Assembly (NCBI GenBank): GCA_034429695.1
Contig: DAOUGC010000222.1
Span: 1-22,460, forward strand
Origin: DAOUGC01 sp034429695
Lineage (GTDB): Bacteria > Chloroflexota > Anaerolineae > Anaerolineales > Anaerolineaceae
Direction: 5' to 3'
DNA: 22,460 nucleotides
A model generated the notes under the pieces. It saw only the letters and a list, made by a program, of their open reading frames with translations, did no database searches and was not told the origin of the DNA. Shown one piece after another: positions 15,694-22,460 of this stretch. The translations under genes and the position numbers were made by a program. Numbering within the stretch: position 1 is the stretch's first letter; each line of letters begins with the position of its first letter.

Positions 15694-15987
15694 TCAGGGA
15701 ACAGGGTCGTAACCACCCGGGTTGAATGGATTACAGCGCAACACACGATGGGTCGCCATCCAGCCACCCTTGATTGCCCCGTATTTGTAGATCGCCTGAT
15801 AGCCATAATGCGAGCAACTGGGATAAAACCGGCAGGTATTGGAAGGTAAAGTGCGCGACAGAGTCTTCTGGTAAATACGGATTAAAGCCAGCAAAACAAA
15901 CCGCGGCAGGTTAAATATCGTGATCGGCAAATCACGCAGGCACGGCTCACCTGCTGTCTCAGTCGTTGAGTGGTAATGTTCTGTCAT
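15694..15987 (-). CDS. yidD: YidD membrane protein insertion efficiency factor
   Basis: A small amphipathic membrane-associated protein that assists YidC-dependent insertion. It has 97 residues. The family core starts near residue 28 with LPRFVLLALIRIYQKTLS and continues with CRFYPSCSHYGYQAI, GWMATHRVLRCNPF and GGYDPVP at the end. Conserved cysteines are C52, C58 and C85. The 27 residues before the core are longer than usual and lie partly in the 29-nt overlap with the end of rnpA. No other ATG is available before the core, so ATG 15987 is used, with only a weak purine-rich site before it. Overlap with rnpA is common in rpmH operons. Confidence 0.92.
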   Translation of the reverse strand: MTEHYHSTTETAGEPCLRDLPITIFNLPRFVLLALIRIYQKTLSRTLPSNTCRFYPSCSHYGYQAIYKYGAIKGGWMATHRVLRCNPFNPGGYDPVP

Positions 15988-16327
15988 CCACTTTATTCAC
16001 TAAACCCGAGCGTTCCAAAAGCCCCCTGACGGCCATGCAAAGCTGGGAAAAATCTGCCTCCAGCAGGGGTCTCCTGGCTAACAGCACCAAATCCCGGTGG
16101 GGGGGCAAAACAGAAAGCCATTCACTGATACAGGCGCGCAACCTGCGTTTGGCGCGATTGCGGGACACTGCGTTACCCACCGCCTGACTGGCCGCAACCC
16201 CGATGCGTACTCCGGGGTGCTCACTTTGCCGCACTATCAATACAACAAGCGGGTGGGCATAGGATTTTCCCGAACGCCGCACCCGCATAAATTCTGTCGA
16301 TCGCGTCAGGCGGAACCTGCGGTTCAC
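15959..16327 (-). CDS. rnpA: Ribonuclease P protein component
   Basis: Protein subunit of RNase P, which binds the catalytic RNA and the 5' leader of pre-tRNA. The 122 residues match the family. N-terminal RRFRLTRSTEF matches the family opening (typically RLxxxxDF). The RNR motif GNAVSRNRAKRRLR lies at 51-64 on the central basic helix. The start is GTG at 16325-16327, supported by GGAGAG five nt upstream. It lies between rpmH (71-nt gap) and yidD (29-nt overlap). A run of seven T follows the rpmH stop on the minus strand but has no stem before it, so it is not read as a terminator. Confidence 0.94.
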   Translation of the reverse strand: MNRRFRLTRSTEFMRVRRSGKSYAHPLVVLIVRQSEHPGVRIGVAASQAVGNAVSRNRAKRRLRACISEWLSVLPPHRDLVLLARRPLLEADFSQLCMAVRGLLERSGLVNKVDDRTLPLND

Positions 16328-16398
16328 CCAAACTCTCCACCGGGAGGCATTCCCCTGTTGCTTTCAGCGCGATAAAAAAACGGCGGCAATAACGAGGA

Positions 16399-16569
16399 TT
16401 ACCAGCGAAGCGGCTTGACGTGATTATTGGCGCTGACCGTCAGCTTATGGCGGCCCTTCAGGCGGCGGCGGCGTAATACTTCGCGACCGTCGGCAGTTGC
16501 CATGCGAGCCCGGAAACCGTGCACGCGTACGCGTCGCTTTACTTTGGGTTGATAAGTCCGTTTCGGCAT
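16399..16569 (-). CDS. rpmH: 50S ribosomal protein L34
   Basis: Small basic protein of the large ribosomal subunit. Translating the minus strand from ATG 16567-16569 gives 56 residues: MPKRTYQPKVKRRVRVHGFR at the start, ARMATADGREVLRRRR in the middle, and KPLRW at the end. The pattern KRTYQP...HGFR.RM.T..GR.VL..RR.KGR is diagnostic. The C-terminal tail (about residues 46-56) is somewhat longer than in many homologues. AAAGGA sits six nt before the start. It heads the rnpA-yidD-lipoprotein-yidC-jag-pdp series and lies 96 nt downstream of the second RCK gene. Confidence 0.96.
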   Translation of the reverse strand: MPKRTYQPKVKRRVRVHGFRARMATADGREVLRRRRLKGRHKLTVSANNHVKPLRW

Positions 16570-16612
16570 CTCAATTCCTTTCTTTACTGCTATATTATCA
16601 GGACAGCCGCCA

Positions 16613-16618
16613 ATTATA
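16613..16618 (-). promoter_or_regulatory. Candidate -10 for the rpmH operon
   Basis: An exact TATAAT on the minus strand sits 43 nt upstream of the rpmH start, within the 96-nt gap after the RCK genes. At 16-18 nt further up I find no recognisable -35 (the stretch reads CTGTGAAG). A second, weaker AT-rich stretch, GATAATATAG, lies about 15 nt closer to rpmH. No terminator separates the RCK genes from this site, so read-through from the K+ operon is possible. Confidence 0.5.
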
Positions 16619-16665
16619 CCTCAGACGGTCCATTCTTCACAGGGTAAATTCTGCCAACCAACGGG

Positions 16666-17331
16666 TTACTTGGGCGTCGAAAGCAGATCCTCCAATTTTC
16701 GAGCCCCATCCGCATCGGTCACGGCCAGTACTTCGTCACCTTCTTCAAATGTGGTCACCCCACGCGGCACAATCACCTCGCCGTGACGAATGATGGCAGC
16801 AATGACCACATGTTCAAGGCTAAGGTCCTTAATCGCCATGCCGATCCCGGGTGCATTTGCCGGAATTTTCTCTTCCACCAGCGAGTAATTGCCACGCCGC
16901 AGTTTCAGCAGCGTGACCATGTCACCCATGGACATTTCCTCTTCAATCATGCGGGCAAATATCTCGGCCTGGTTCAACACAACATCAACGTGAAAGGCCT
17001 GATTAAACAACCAGGCATCGCGCGGGTTATTAACCCGTGCAATGGTGCGGCGCACATTGTACTGCTCCCGGGCCACAAAACACATCACCAGGTTTACCTC
17101 GTCACTGGTGGTTACCGCTGCAACCACATCCGCCTGAGTGATGCCGGCTTGTTCAAGCACGTGCGGATCAACCGGATTGCCTTCATGGATACTCTCTGTG
17201 GGTAGATCGCGGTGGATGCGAGCCAGCACTTCGCGCCGGTTCTCAACAATATGAACTTCATGGTTTTGTGAAAGCAATAATCGAGCCAGTTGCGTTCCGG
17301 TTCTTCCACCGCCTGCAATTAATACGTACAT
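16666..17331 (-). CDS. trkA: RCK (TrkA-N/TrkA-C) potassium-transport regulator, second copy
   Basis: A cytoplasmic nucleotide-binding gating subunit of K+ transporters. From ATG 17331 it has 221 residues. The Rossmann RCK-N domain starts at residue 1 with YVLIAGGGRTGTQLAR (GxGxxG at 7-12) and E30 ending the second strand, compatible with NAD(H). The TrkA-C domain spans about 140-221 (ending in EGDEVLAVTD). The frame extends 19 codons further upstream into the neighbouring gene, but ATG 17331 has GGAGG seven nt before it and begins exactly at the Rossmann strand. It starts one nt after the stop of the other RCK gene, so the two are surely co-translated. It is distinct in sequence from its partner, suggesting a heteromeric pair. 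Confidence 0.92.
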   Translation of the reverse strand: MYVLIAGGGRTGTQLARLLLSQNHEVHIVENRREVLARIHRDLPTESIHEGNPVDPHVLEQAGITQADVVAAVTTSDEVNLVMCFVAREQYNVRRTIARVNNPRDAWLFNQAFHVDVVLNQAEIFARMIEEEMSMGDMVTLLKLRRGNYSLVEEKIPANAPGIGMAIKDLSLEHVVIAAIIRHGEVIVPRGVTTFEEGDEVLAVTDADGARKLEDLLSTPK

Positions 17332-17332
17332 G

Positions 17333-17992
17333 CTACGCCTCCCCACCAGTATTCGCCAAAAGGCTGCGCACGGCTTCGATACCTTCAAATGTCGCGCTGA
17401 CGTTTAAAACATCATCCGCCTGGAGCACCATGTCTGGAAACGGCATCATGGCGCGCCCCGCCCGGGTGACCGCCACAGCGATCATCTCGTCCGTCATCAG
17501 GCTGCTAAGCGCGCGGCCATGAAACGCATCCGGAATGCGCAGTTCGTACACCTCCACCTCTCCATTACCGGCAGAAAAGACCGAACGCACTTCTGAATGA
17601 GAAATGACTTCTTCGATCCGTTGAGCGCCCCAACTGGTGGAACTGACCACCTGCAACCCGAACATTTCAAACAGACTGCGGCAGTTTGGACCATAGTTTC
17701 TGGCAACCACGTTTGGAACGTTGTATACCGTGGCGGCAACGCGCCCCACCACCATGTTGAGAGCATCCAGATTGGTCACGGCTGCCAGGGCATCTGCATT
17801 GGTGATCCCTGCCCGCTCCAGCACATCCTGGTTAAGGGCATCGCCTTCACACAGATGTCCTTGAAAATCTGCCGGCAGGCTGTTAAAGGATGCCGGCGCA
17901 TTATCAATCACCGATACTTGATGCCCTCTTTTGTACAGGCGATGGGCGAGTTCAGCGCCAAGTCTTCCACATCCAACAACGATTACTTTCAT
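17333..17992 (-). CDS. trkA: RCK (TrkA-N/TrkA-C) potassium-transport regulator, first copy
   Basis: A 219-residue RCK protein starting MKVIVVGCGRLGAELAHRL (GxGxxG at 7-12) with D30 in SVID as the likely NAD(H) ribose-binding acid. The RCK-N domain covers about 1-125 and TrkA-C about 140-215 (VYELRIPDAFHGRALSSL onward). AAAGGA lies four nt before ATG 17992. It is 24 nt downstream of the permease gene and one nt upstream of the second RCK gene, so the three form one operon. No TrkH/KtrB channel subunit is present in the window. The natural partner here is therefore the adjacent permease or a channel encoded elsewhere. Confidence 0.92.
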   Translation of the reverse strand: MKVIVVGCGRLGAELAHRLYKRGHQVSVIDNAPASFNSLPADFQGHLCEGDALNQDVLERAGITNADALAAVTNLDALNMVVGRVAATVYNVPNVVARNYGPNCRSLFEMFGLQVVSSTSWGAQRIEEVISHSEVRSVFSAGNGEVEVYELRIPDAFHGRALSSLMTDEMIAVAVTRAGRAMMPFPDMVLQADDVLNVSATFEGIEAVRSLLANTGGEA

Positions 17993-18016
17993 AAAATCCT
18001 TTCACCCTTTGGCTGG

Positions 18017-19954
18017 CTAAACCTGATAAGGCACTTCTGTAATGACAATTTCGTTCCGATACAGCAAAACATTGCGAAGAATATCCGCAGTGCGGGCATG
18101 CAGCCCCTTGCTGATCCAGTGGCGCGACATGAACTGCGGCACCACGATGGTGATGATCTCATTGGGCTGACGGTTATCGTCAATTTCATCAATATACTGG
18201 AGCAGCGGTTCAATAAACAACCGGTAGGGGGAATCCAACACCACCAGCCGGAAGCCGTCGCCCCATTTCTCCCATTTTTCAACCAGGCGTTGGGTCTCCT
18301 CGGGGTCAATCGAGACATGCACCACGGTAATATCATCAGAAAGAGTACGGGCATAGCGCAAGGCTGCCAGTGTGCCGCGGTGTACCCCACCAATCGGCAG
18401 AATCACCCTGTGGCGGTTGATCCGGATCGGTTCGCCGTAGTTCTCCAGCGACAATCGCCCGGCCAGACTGTGATAATGGCGGTGGATTGAGATAAAGGTA
18501 AACACCAAAACCGGGGTCAGGATGATCACAATCCATGCACCATCTGCAAATTTTGTGATGGCAAAAACAAACATGACCACCAGGGTGGTGATCGCCCCAA
18601 AGCCATTTGCCAGCATCTTGAACAACCACCCTTTTTCAAAGCGGATGGTGGAACCACGTTCAACCAGCTCCTCACCGTCTTTCAACCGGCCTGCTTTCCA
18701 CCAGCGACGAGCCATGCCCGCCTGTGAGAGCGTGAACGACAGAAAAACACCGATGGCGTACAGCGGGATCAACTGGGTAACGCTTGCCTTGAACAGGATC
18801 AACAACAGGCTGGCAATGCCTGCCAGTGCCACGATGCCGCGTGAATACACCAAGCGGCTGCCACGGTAAGCCAGTTGCCGGGGCAGGAAACCATCCTCGG
18901 CGATCATGGCTCCCAAGCGTGGGAAACCGGCAAAAGCCGTATTGGCCGCCATTACCAGAATGACAGTGGTGGCCACAATCACCATGTAATACAGAAAACC
19001 ACGTCCGTTATACACGGTACGGGCAATCTGCGAGATGACCGTTTCTGCCTCTGAAGGCACAGCCACAATTGAGAAAGCCAGGAAAGTAATGACAACCAAC
19101 AGGCTGCCCAGAATTACCGACATCCAGATCAGCGTGATGCCCGCGTTCTTGCTGCGCGGCTCTTTAAAGGCAGTAATTCCATTGGAAATGGCTTCCACAC
19201 CGGTGACCGCCGACGTGCCGTTTGAGAACGCGCGCAGGATCAGAAAGAAAGATAGCGGTTGGGCGACATCCACCATGAGCAATTCCGGCGGGTTCACCAC
19301 CTGCCCGAGGCCCCCCGTGAAGTATTTCACCAACCCGGTTCCCACGGTGATGACCATGACCACCACAAAGAAGTAGGTCGGGATGGCAAAAGCTGTGCCA
19401 GCTTCCTTCACTCCGCGCAAGTTAATCACCATCACAAACGCCACCAGCACAACACCCACCCAGATGCGATAGTCGTACAGGATGGGATAAGCGGAGACGA
19501 TGTTGGCAACCGCTGATGAAATGGACACCGACACGGTGAGGATGTAATCGGTCAACAGGGCTGCACCAGCCAGCAGAGCTGGAAACTCGCCCAGATTATC
19601 ACGCGAGACAATATAAGCGCCGCCGCCGGATGGATATGCATGGATGGTCTGCTCATACGACAGCGTGAGAATGGTCAACAATCCCACAATGCCGAGGGAG
19701 ATGGGCAGCGCAAAGTTAAACGCACCCATTCCGGCCAGCACAAGGATCACAAACATTTCCTGTGTGGCATATGCGGTTGAGGAAAGCGCATCCGATGCAA
19801 AAACCGCCAGACCGATAAACTTGCCGATTGTCTGATGAGGCGCATCCGCCGTCTGCAGCGGACGGCCGATCATCCATGTACGCAAAGACCAGGGGGGATT
19901 GTAGGGCGAGGTTTTCTTAAAAACCGTCGTACCGTTGTTATCTTCGATATTCAT
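18017..19954 (-). CDS. kimA: APC-superfamily permease, KimA-type K+ importer
   Basis: A polytopic membrane transporter of 645 residues with about 12 hydrophobic segments between residues 44 and 490. A C-terminal cytoplasmic alpha/beta domain (about 510-645, starting HRVILPIGGVHRGTLAALRY) resembles a universal-stress fold. It would usually be labelled an amino-acid permease, but it matches B. subtilis KimA in detail. RTWMIGRPL precedes ASDALSSTAYAT with D55 and Y62 (KimA D36, Y43). LTDYILTVSVS gives Y137, T140 and S144 (KimA Y118, T121, S125). LIPLYAIGVF gives Y399 (KimA Y377). KimA numbering is from memory. These are K+-contacting positions in KimA, so K+/H+ symport is the likely role. Two RCK genes follow 24 nt downstream. 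A clear promoter lies upstream. The start has a modest GGA site. Confidence 0.88.
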   Translation of the reverse strand: MNIEDNNGTTVFKKTSPYNPPWSLRTWMIGRPLQTADAPHQTIGKFIGLAVFASDALSSTAYATQEMFVILVLAGMGAFNFALPISLGIVGLLTILTLSYEQTIHAYPSGGGAYIVSRDNLGEFPALLAGAALLTDYILTVSVSISSAVANIVSAYPILYDYRIWVGVVLVAFVMVINLRGVKEAGTAFAIPTYFFVVVMVITVGTGLVKYFTGGLGQVVNPPELLMVDVAQPLSFFLILRAFSNGTSAVTGVEAISNGITAFKEPRSKNAGITLIWMSVILGSLLVVITFLAFSIVAVPSEAETVISQIARTVYNGRGFLYYMVIVATTVILVMAANTAFAGFPRLGAMIAEDGFLPRQLAYRGSRLVYSRGIVALAGIASLLLILFKASVTQLIPLYAIGVFLSFTLSQAGMARRWWKAGRLKDGEELVERGSTIRFEKGWLFKMLANGFGAITTLVVMFVFAITKFADGAWIVIILTPVLVFTFISIHRHYHSLAGRLSLENYGEPIRINRHRVILPIGGVHRGTLAALRYARTLSDDITVVHVSIDPEETQRLVEKWEKWGDGFRLVVLDSPYRLFIEPLLQYIDEIDDNRQPNEIITIVVPQFMSRHWISKGLHARTADILRNVLLYRNEIVITEVPYQV

Positions 19955-20007
19955 CGTCTATTTTCCAAATCAATCCACATACCATAAGTCAGCAATGACA
20001 ATTTTTG

Positions 20008-20036
20008 ATTTTAACCTCCGGTAATCCCCCCGTCAA
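20008..20036 (-). promoter_or_regulatory. Sigma70-like promoter for the permease-RCK operon
   Basis: On the minus strand TTGACG (20031-20036) and TAAAAT (20008-20013) are separated by 17 nt, each matching consensus at five of six bases. A start near 20001 gives a leader of about 46 nt before ATG 19954. I see no c-di-AMP (ydaO-type) riboswitch, and the leader is too short to hold one. Confidence 0.75.
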
Positions 20037-20113
20037 GCAACTGATATGCCCAACCGGGATACTCCACGGATTATCCGAGGGTTTGTGCGGTGGGATTCGC
20101 AACGATTATTGGT

Positions 20114-20127
20114 TATAATAATATAAT
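20114..20127 (+). promoter_or_regulatory. Candidate -10 elements for the GT87-ldh pair
   Basis: Two exact TATAAT hexamers, at 20114-20119 and 20122-20127, lie in an AT-rich block 17-30 nt upstream of ATG 20144. I find no convincing -35 for either. The first would give a leader of about 18 nt with GTGGGG placed six nt before the ATG. Confidence 0.45.
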
Positions 20128-20143
20128 ATTAGTGGGGTTAGTC

Positions 20144-21505
20144 ATGGTAGGCATAAGCCGCAAAGCACAATCGACAAGAGCAATACACACCTTCCTTATC
20201 CCCATCCTCTCGATGGCGGTAATTCTTCTTTCCATCGCCTTATTCATCGTTAAGGGCGTGCTGGACATCACCAATTGGAGCGATTACTACCAGTGGTACG
20301 CAGCCGGGCAAATGTGGCGCAACGGTCAGGATCTGTACGATTATGACCTCTATCGCAGCGAACTCAACAACGTGGTGTCGTTGGAAGAACAGTTTGACCC
20401 AACCCACGGCTACTACTACCTACCCCCCTCTTCGATGATCTTCTCACTGCTGGCTTATTTGCCACTCGAAACCGGTTTTTCGGTTTTCCTTGCTTTTGAA
20501 ATCCTCTCCATCGTGATCATGCTGGCTCTGCTTGGTTTGGTCCTCTCGCACCGGCGCTCAATCGGATGGATGGAAGTGGCACTGCTATCCATTCTGCTTG
20601 CCACCAGTTTTGTGCGCACCAGCCTGCGCCTGTCACAGATCTCCATATTTGTGGGTATCTTCCTTTTTCTCAGCTATTGGTTTCATCTGCGCAATCAATC
20701 CATTGCTGGCGGCCTGTCACTGACCCTGGGAATGCTCAAACCCCTTTTTCTGCCAGTGTTCGGTTTGCATTATCTGATCCAGCAAAAATTCCGCATGATG
20801 CTCGTGTTTATTGTCGGTGGGATGGCTTTTCTGCTCATCCCCATCTGGGCAAAGGGGCAGAATCTTATTGAGGTGATGAGAGGCTGGCTGGATACGGTCA
20901 TCCGATACTCCGGGGGCGGGGTTAACGACCCATCCCCATTCTCGCCCATCAGCGCGTACCTGTTGAACCTTGAGCCGTTGGTCTACCGCGTTCTTAACAG
21001 TGATGGGACCATTGCACGAACAGTGGGTATGGTTATGGTGGTGGCATTCACCGGGGTGGTGCTGTGGGCCATCGCGTCAACATCCGCAGAAGCCTCCGAT
21101 TCCCTGCTGGACTTCTCACTGATCAGTCTGCTGACCCTGTTGATTGTTTACCGCCGGTTGTACGATGGTTTTTTGGTATTCCCGGCGCTGCTCTATCTGT
21201 ATGACTTTGCCATGCGCCGTCCAAAACCCTGGCAGAAATGGCTGTGGGCTGTCCTGCTGGCGGAGATGTTAATTGTCTTTCTCCTGCCGGGTGATCTGGT
21301 CAACCGGTTGGCGTATCAGCATCCGCAACTGCTGGACTCCTATCTGTTCCGGTTGGTTGCCCCATTTCAAACGTGGACGGTTTTCCTGGTTTTTGCCATC
21401 CTGCTGTTTATAAAACTGACATCCATTCGTTCAAGCATCTTTACACCCAAAATGGTTCCAAATGGAGAATATCATGACCAATCAAACTCAAGATCCATGC
21501 CATAA
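20144..21505 (+). CDS. GT87/DUF2029 polyprenol-phosphate-sugar glycosyltransferase, membrane GT-C fold
   Basis: A 453-residue polytopic protein with about ten hydrophobic helices. It resembles the DUF2029/GT87 family, whose known members transfer mannose or arabinose from a polyprenyl-phosphate donor to cell-envelope glycans or glycolipids on the outer face of the membrane. After the first helix (about 14-38) comes NWSDYYQWYAAGQMWRNG, with D47 in the position of the GT-C catalytic aspartate, then DLYDYDLY and YYYLPPSSMIF, a typical family pattern. The substrate cannot be read. A GTG at 20090 extends the frame by 18 codons, but those codons are the AT-rich promoter-like block, so ATG 20144 (GGGG six nt upstream) is preferred. 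Its 3' end overlaps the start of lactate dehydrogenase by 32 nt. Confidence 0.8.
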   Translation: MVGISRKAQSTRAIHTFLIPILSMAVILLSIALFIVKGVLDITNWSDYYQWYAAGQMWRNGQDLYDYDLYRSELNNVVSLEEQFDPTHGYYYLPPSSMIFSLLAYLPLETGFSVFLAFEILSIVIMLALLGLVLSHRRSIGWMEVALLSILLATSFVRTSLRLSQISIFVGIFLFLSYWFHLRNQSIAGGLSLTLGMLKPLFLPVFGLHYLIQQKFRMMLVFIVGGMAFLLIPIWAKGQNLIEVMRGWLDTVIRYSGGGVNDPSPFSPISAYLLNLEPLVYRVLNSDGTIARTVGMVMVVAFTGVVLWAIASTSAEASDSLLDFSLISLLTLLIVYRRLYDGFLVFPALLYLYDFAMRRPKPWQKWLWAVLLAEMLIVFLLPGDLVNRLAYQHPQLLDSYLFRLVAPFQTWTVFLVFAILLFIKLTSIRSSIFTPKMVPNGEYHDQSNSRSMP

Positions 21506-22442
21506 TCCGGTTCGGGTTGCAGTGGTCGGCGCGGGCAATGTCGGCGCCAGTTTTGCATATGCTCTCTTGTTGAGCGGCCTGGCATCCGAAATTGTACTCA
21601 TTGATGCCAATGCAGACAAAGCCAGGGGGGAGGCAATGGATCTCAACCACGCCGCACCCTTATCGCATCCGGTGCGCATCTGGTATGGCGATTACACCGA
21701 TTGCGCCGGGGCGATGGTGACCGTGATCACGGCTGGCTCGGCTCAACGGCCAGGCGAGTCACGGCTGGATCTGTTGCAGCGCAACATTTCGATCTTCAAG
21801 AACATCATTCCACAGGTGGTGAGTAATAATCCCGGCGGTTTGTTATTGATCGCCACCAACCCGGTGGATATCCTTTCCTATGCAGCATGGCGCATTTCCG
21901 GTTTGCCCGCCGAGCGCGTGATGGGTTCCGGAACCATTCTCGATACCGCCCGCTTCCGCTTCCTGTTGAGCCAGGAATTTGATGTTGACCCGCGCTCGGT
22001 GCACGCCTATATCATCGGAGAACACGGCGACAGTGAAGTGCCGGTGTGGTCGCTTGCCAATATCGCGGGCATGCGCCTGGAAGACTACTGCAGCGCCAAC
22101 AACCTGAACTGCAAGGATGAGCGCCTGAAGGACATCTTTGAACAGACACGTGATGCCGCCTATCACATCATCGGGCTAAAAGGGGCAACCTATTATGCCA
22201 TTGGCGCTGGACTGCTGCGCATTGTGGAAGCCATCCTGCGCGACCAGGGCACGGTGCTGTCTGTCTCCAGTCTGATGGAGGATTACTATGGGATCTCGGA
22301 TGTGTATTTGAGCCTCCCGACCAAGATTGACCGCGGCGGGATCGAACACACCATCCGCTTGAAGCTTTCAGCACCCGAGGTGGAGGGCATCCGCAATTCT
22401 GCCCGAATCCTCAAGGAAACCATCGCCCAGTTGCAGTTCTAA
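21474..22442 (+). CDS. ldh: L-lactate dehydrogenase
   Basis: Reduces pyruvate to L-lactate with NADH, the terminal step of homolactic fermentation. The 322 residues are complete. VAVVGAGNVGASFAY (16-30) is the NAD fold and D45 ends the second strand. The substrate loop AGSAQRPGESR has Q91, the residue that marks lactate rather than malate dehydrogenase (Q102 in standard numbering), and R97. LDTAR supplies R160, and GEHGDSE the catalytic H184. R162 and H177 occupy positions R173 and H188 of Bacillus LDH, the fructose-1,6-bisphosphate site, so allosteric activation is plausible. ATG 21474 is preferred over ATG 21462 because GGAG sits six nt before it and the shorter form fits the family. It overlaps the end of the glycosyltransferase gene by 32 nt, implying co-transcription. 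Confidence 0.95.
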   Translation: MTNQTQDPCHNPVRVAVVGAGNVGASFAYALLLSGLASEIVLIDANADKARGEAMDLNHAAPLSHPVRIWYGDYTDCAGAMVTVITAGSAQRPGESRLDLLQRNISIFKNIIPQVVSNNPGGLLLIATNPVDILSYAAWRISGLPAERVMGSGTILDTARFRFLLSQEFDVDPRSVHAYIIGEHGDSEVPVWSLANIAGMRLEDYCSANNLNCKDERLKDIFEQTRDAAYHIIGLKGATYYAIGAGLLRIVEAILRDQGTVLSVSSLMEDYYGISDVYLSLPTKIDRGGIEHTIRLKLSAPEVEGIRNSARILKETIAQLQF

Positions 22443-22460
22443 CCATTAATTTCAAACAGG

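Noticed and set aside
16370..16398. Run of seven T on the minus strand between rpmH and rnpA
   Set aside because: No stem-forming sequence precedes it, and the genes on both sides belong to a conserved operon.
17332..17388. 19-codon N-terminal extension of the second RCK gene
   Set aside because: It overlaps the end of the first RCK gene, and the Rossmann strand starts exactly at ATG 17331 with GGAGG upstream.
17597..18490. 297-codon plus-strand frame spanning the permease/RCK junction
   Set aside because: Longest antisense frame and it crosses a gene boundary, but the protein shows no known motif and has shadow-type composition.
1..22460. Search for CRISPR arrays, insertion sequences, phage genes, toxin-antitoxin pairs and defence islands
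   Set aside because: No spaced direct-repeat array, transposase, integrase or defence motif could be recognised; gene content is housekeeping throughout.

Overview
The window is a gene-dense bacterial chromosome segment. From position 1 to about 19,950 every gene lies on the minus strand, and the last two genes lie on the plus strand. Gene content and order point to Chloroflexota, most likely class Anaerolineae. The reasons are a Thr/Pro-rich extracytoplasmic linker protein, a type-2-like isoleucyl-tRNA synthetase behind a full T-box, a PQQ-type beta-propeller lipoprotein between yidD and yidC, and a large PAS/GAF/GGDEF sensor. This placement is inferred from sequence alone. I see no phage, insertion sequence, CRISPR or rRNA/tRNA gene.

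Layout in minus-strand transcription order, from high to low coordinates: (1) 19954-16666, a K+ module: a KimA-like APC-fold permease followed by two RCK (TrkA-type) proteins, with a good sigma70-like promoter upstream. (2) 16569-11589, the rpmH cluster: rpmH, rnpA, yidD, a beta-propeller lipoprotein, yidC, jag/khpB and a pyrimidine-nucleoside phosphorylase. It ends in a perfect GC-rich intrinsic terminator followed by a second hairpin. (3) 11437-7757, a monocistronic 1226-residue diguanylate cyclase with four PAS-like and three GAF domains. (4) 7672-4142, promoter, isoleucine-specific T-box leader (specifier ATC), ileS and terminator. (5) 4034-397, lspA, rluD, a threonine aldolase and a purine-nucleoside phosphorylase. 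(6) The left edge, the first 112 codons of a membrane-anchored protein of unknown function.

The plus-strand pair at 20144-22442 is a GT87/DUF2029 membrane glycosyltransferase whose end overlaps the start of an L-lactate dehydrogenase.

The main functional themes are ribosome and tRNA maturation (rpmH, rnpA, rluD, ileS), membrane-protein and lipoprotein biogenesis (yidC, yidD, lspA, jag, propeller lipoprotein), nucleoside salvage (two phosphorylases), K+ homeostasis and c-di-GMP signalling. Most of it is housekeeping. The points most worth a second look are the KimA-like permease with two RCK subunits, the propeller lipoprotein with an apparently leaderless internal promoter in the yidC operon, the ileS T-box, and a four-cysteine patch in the first PAS domain of the cyclase. 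I did not find a clearly undescribed multi-gene system.
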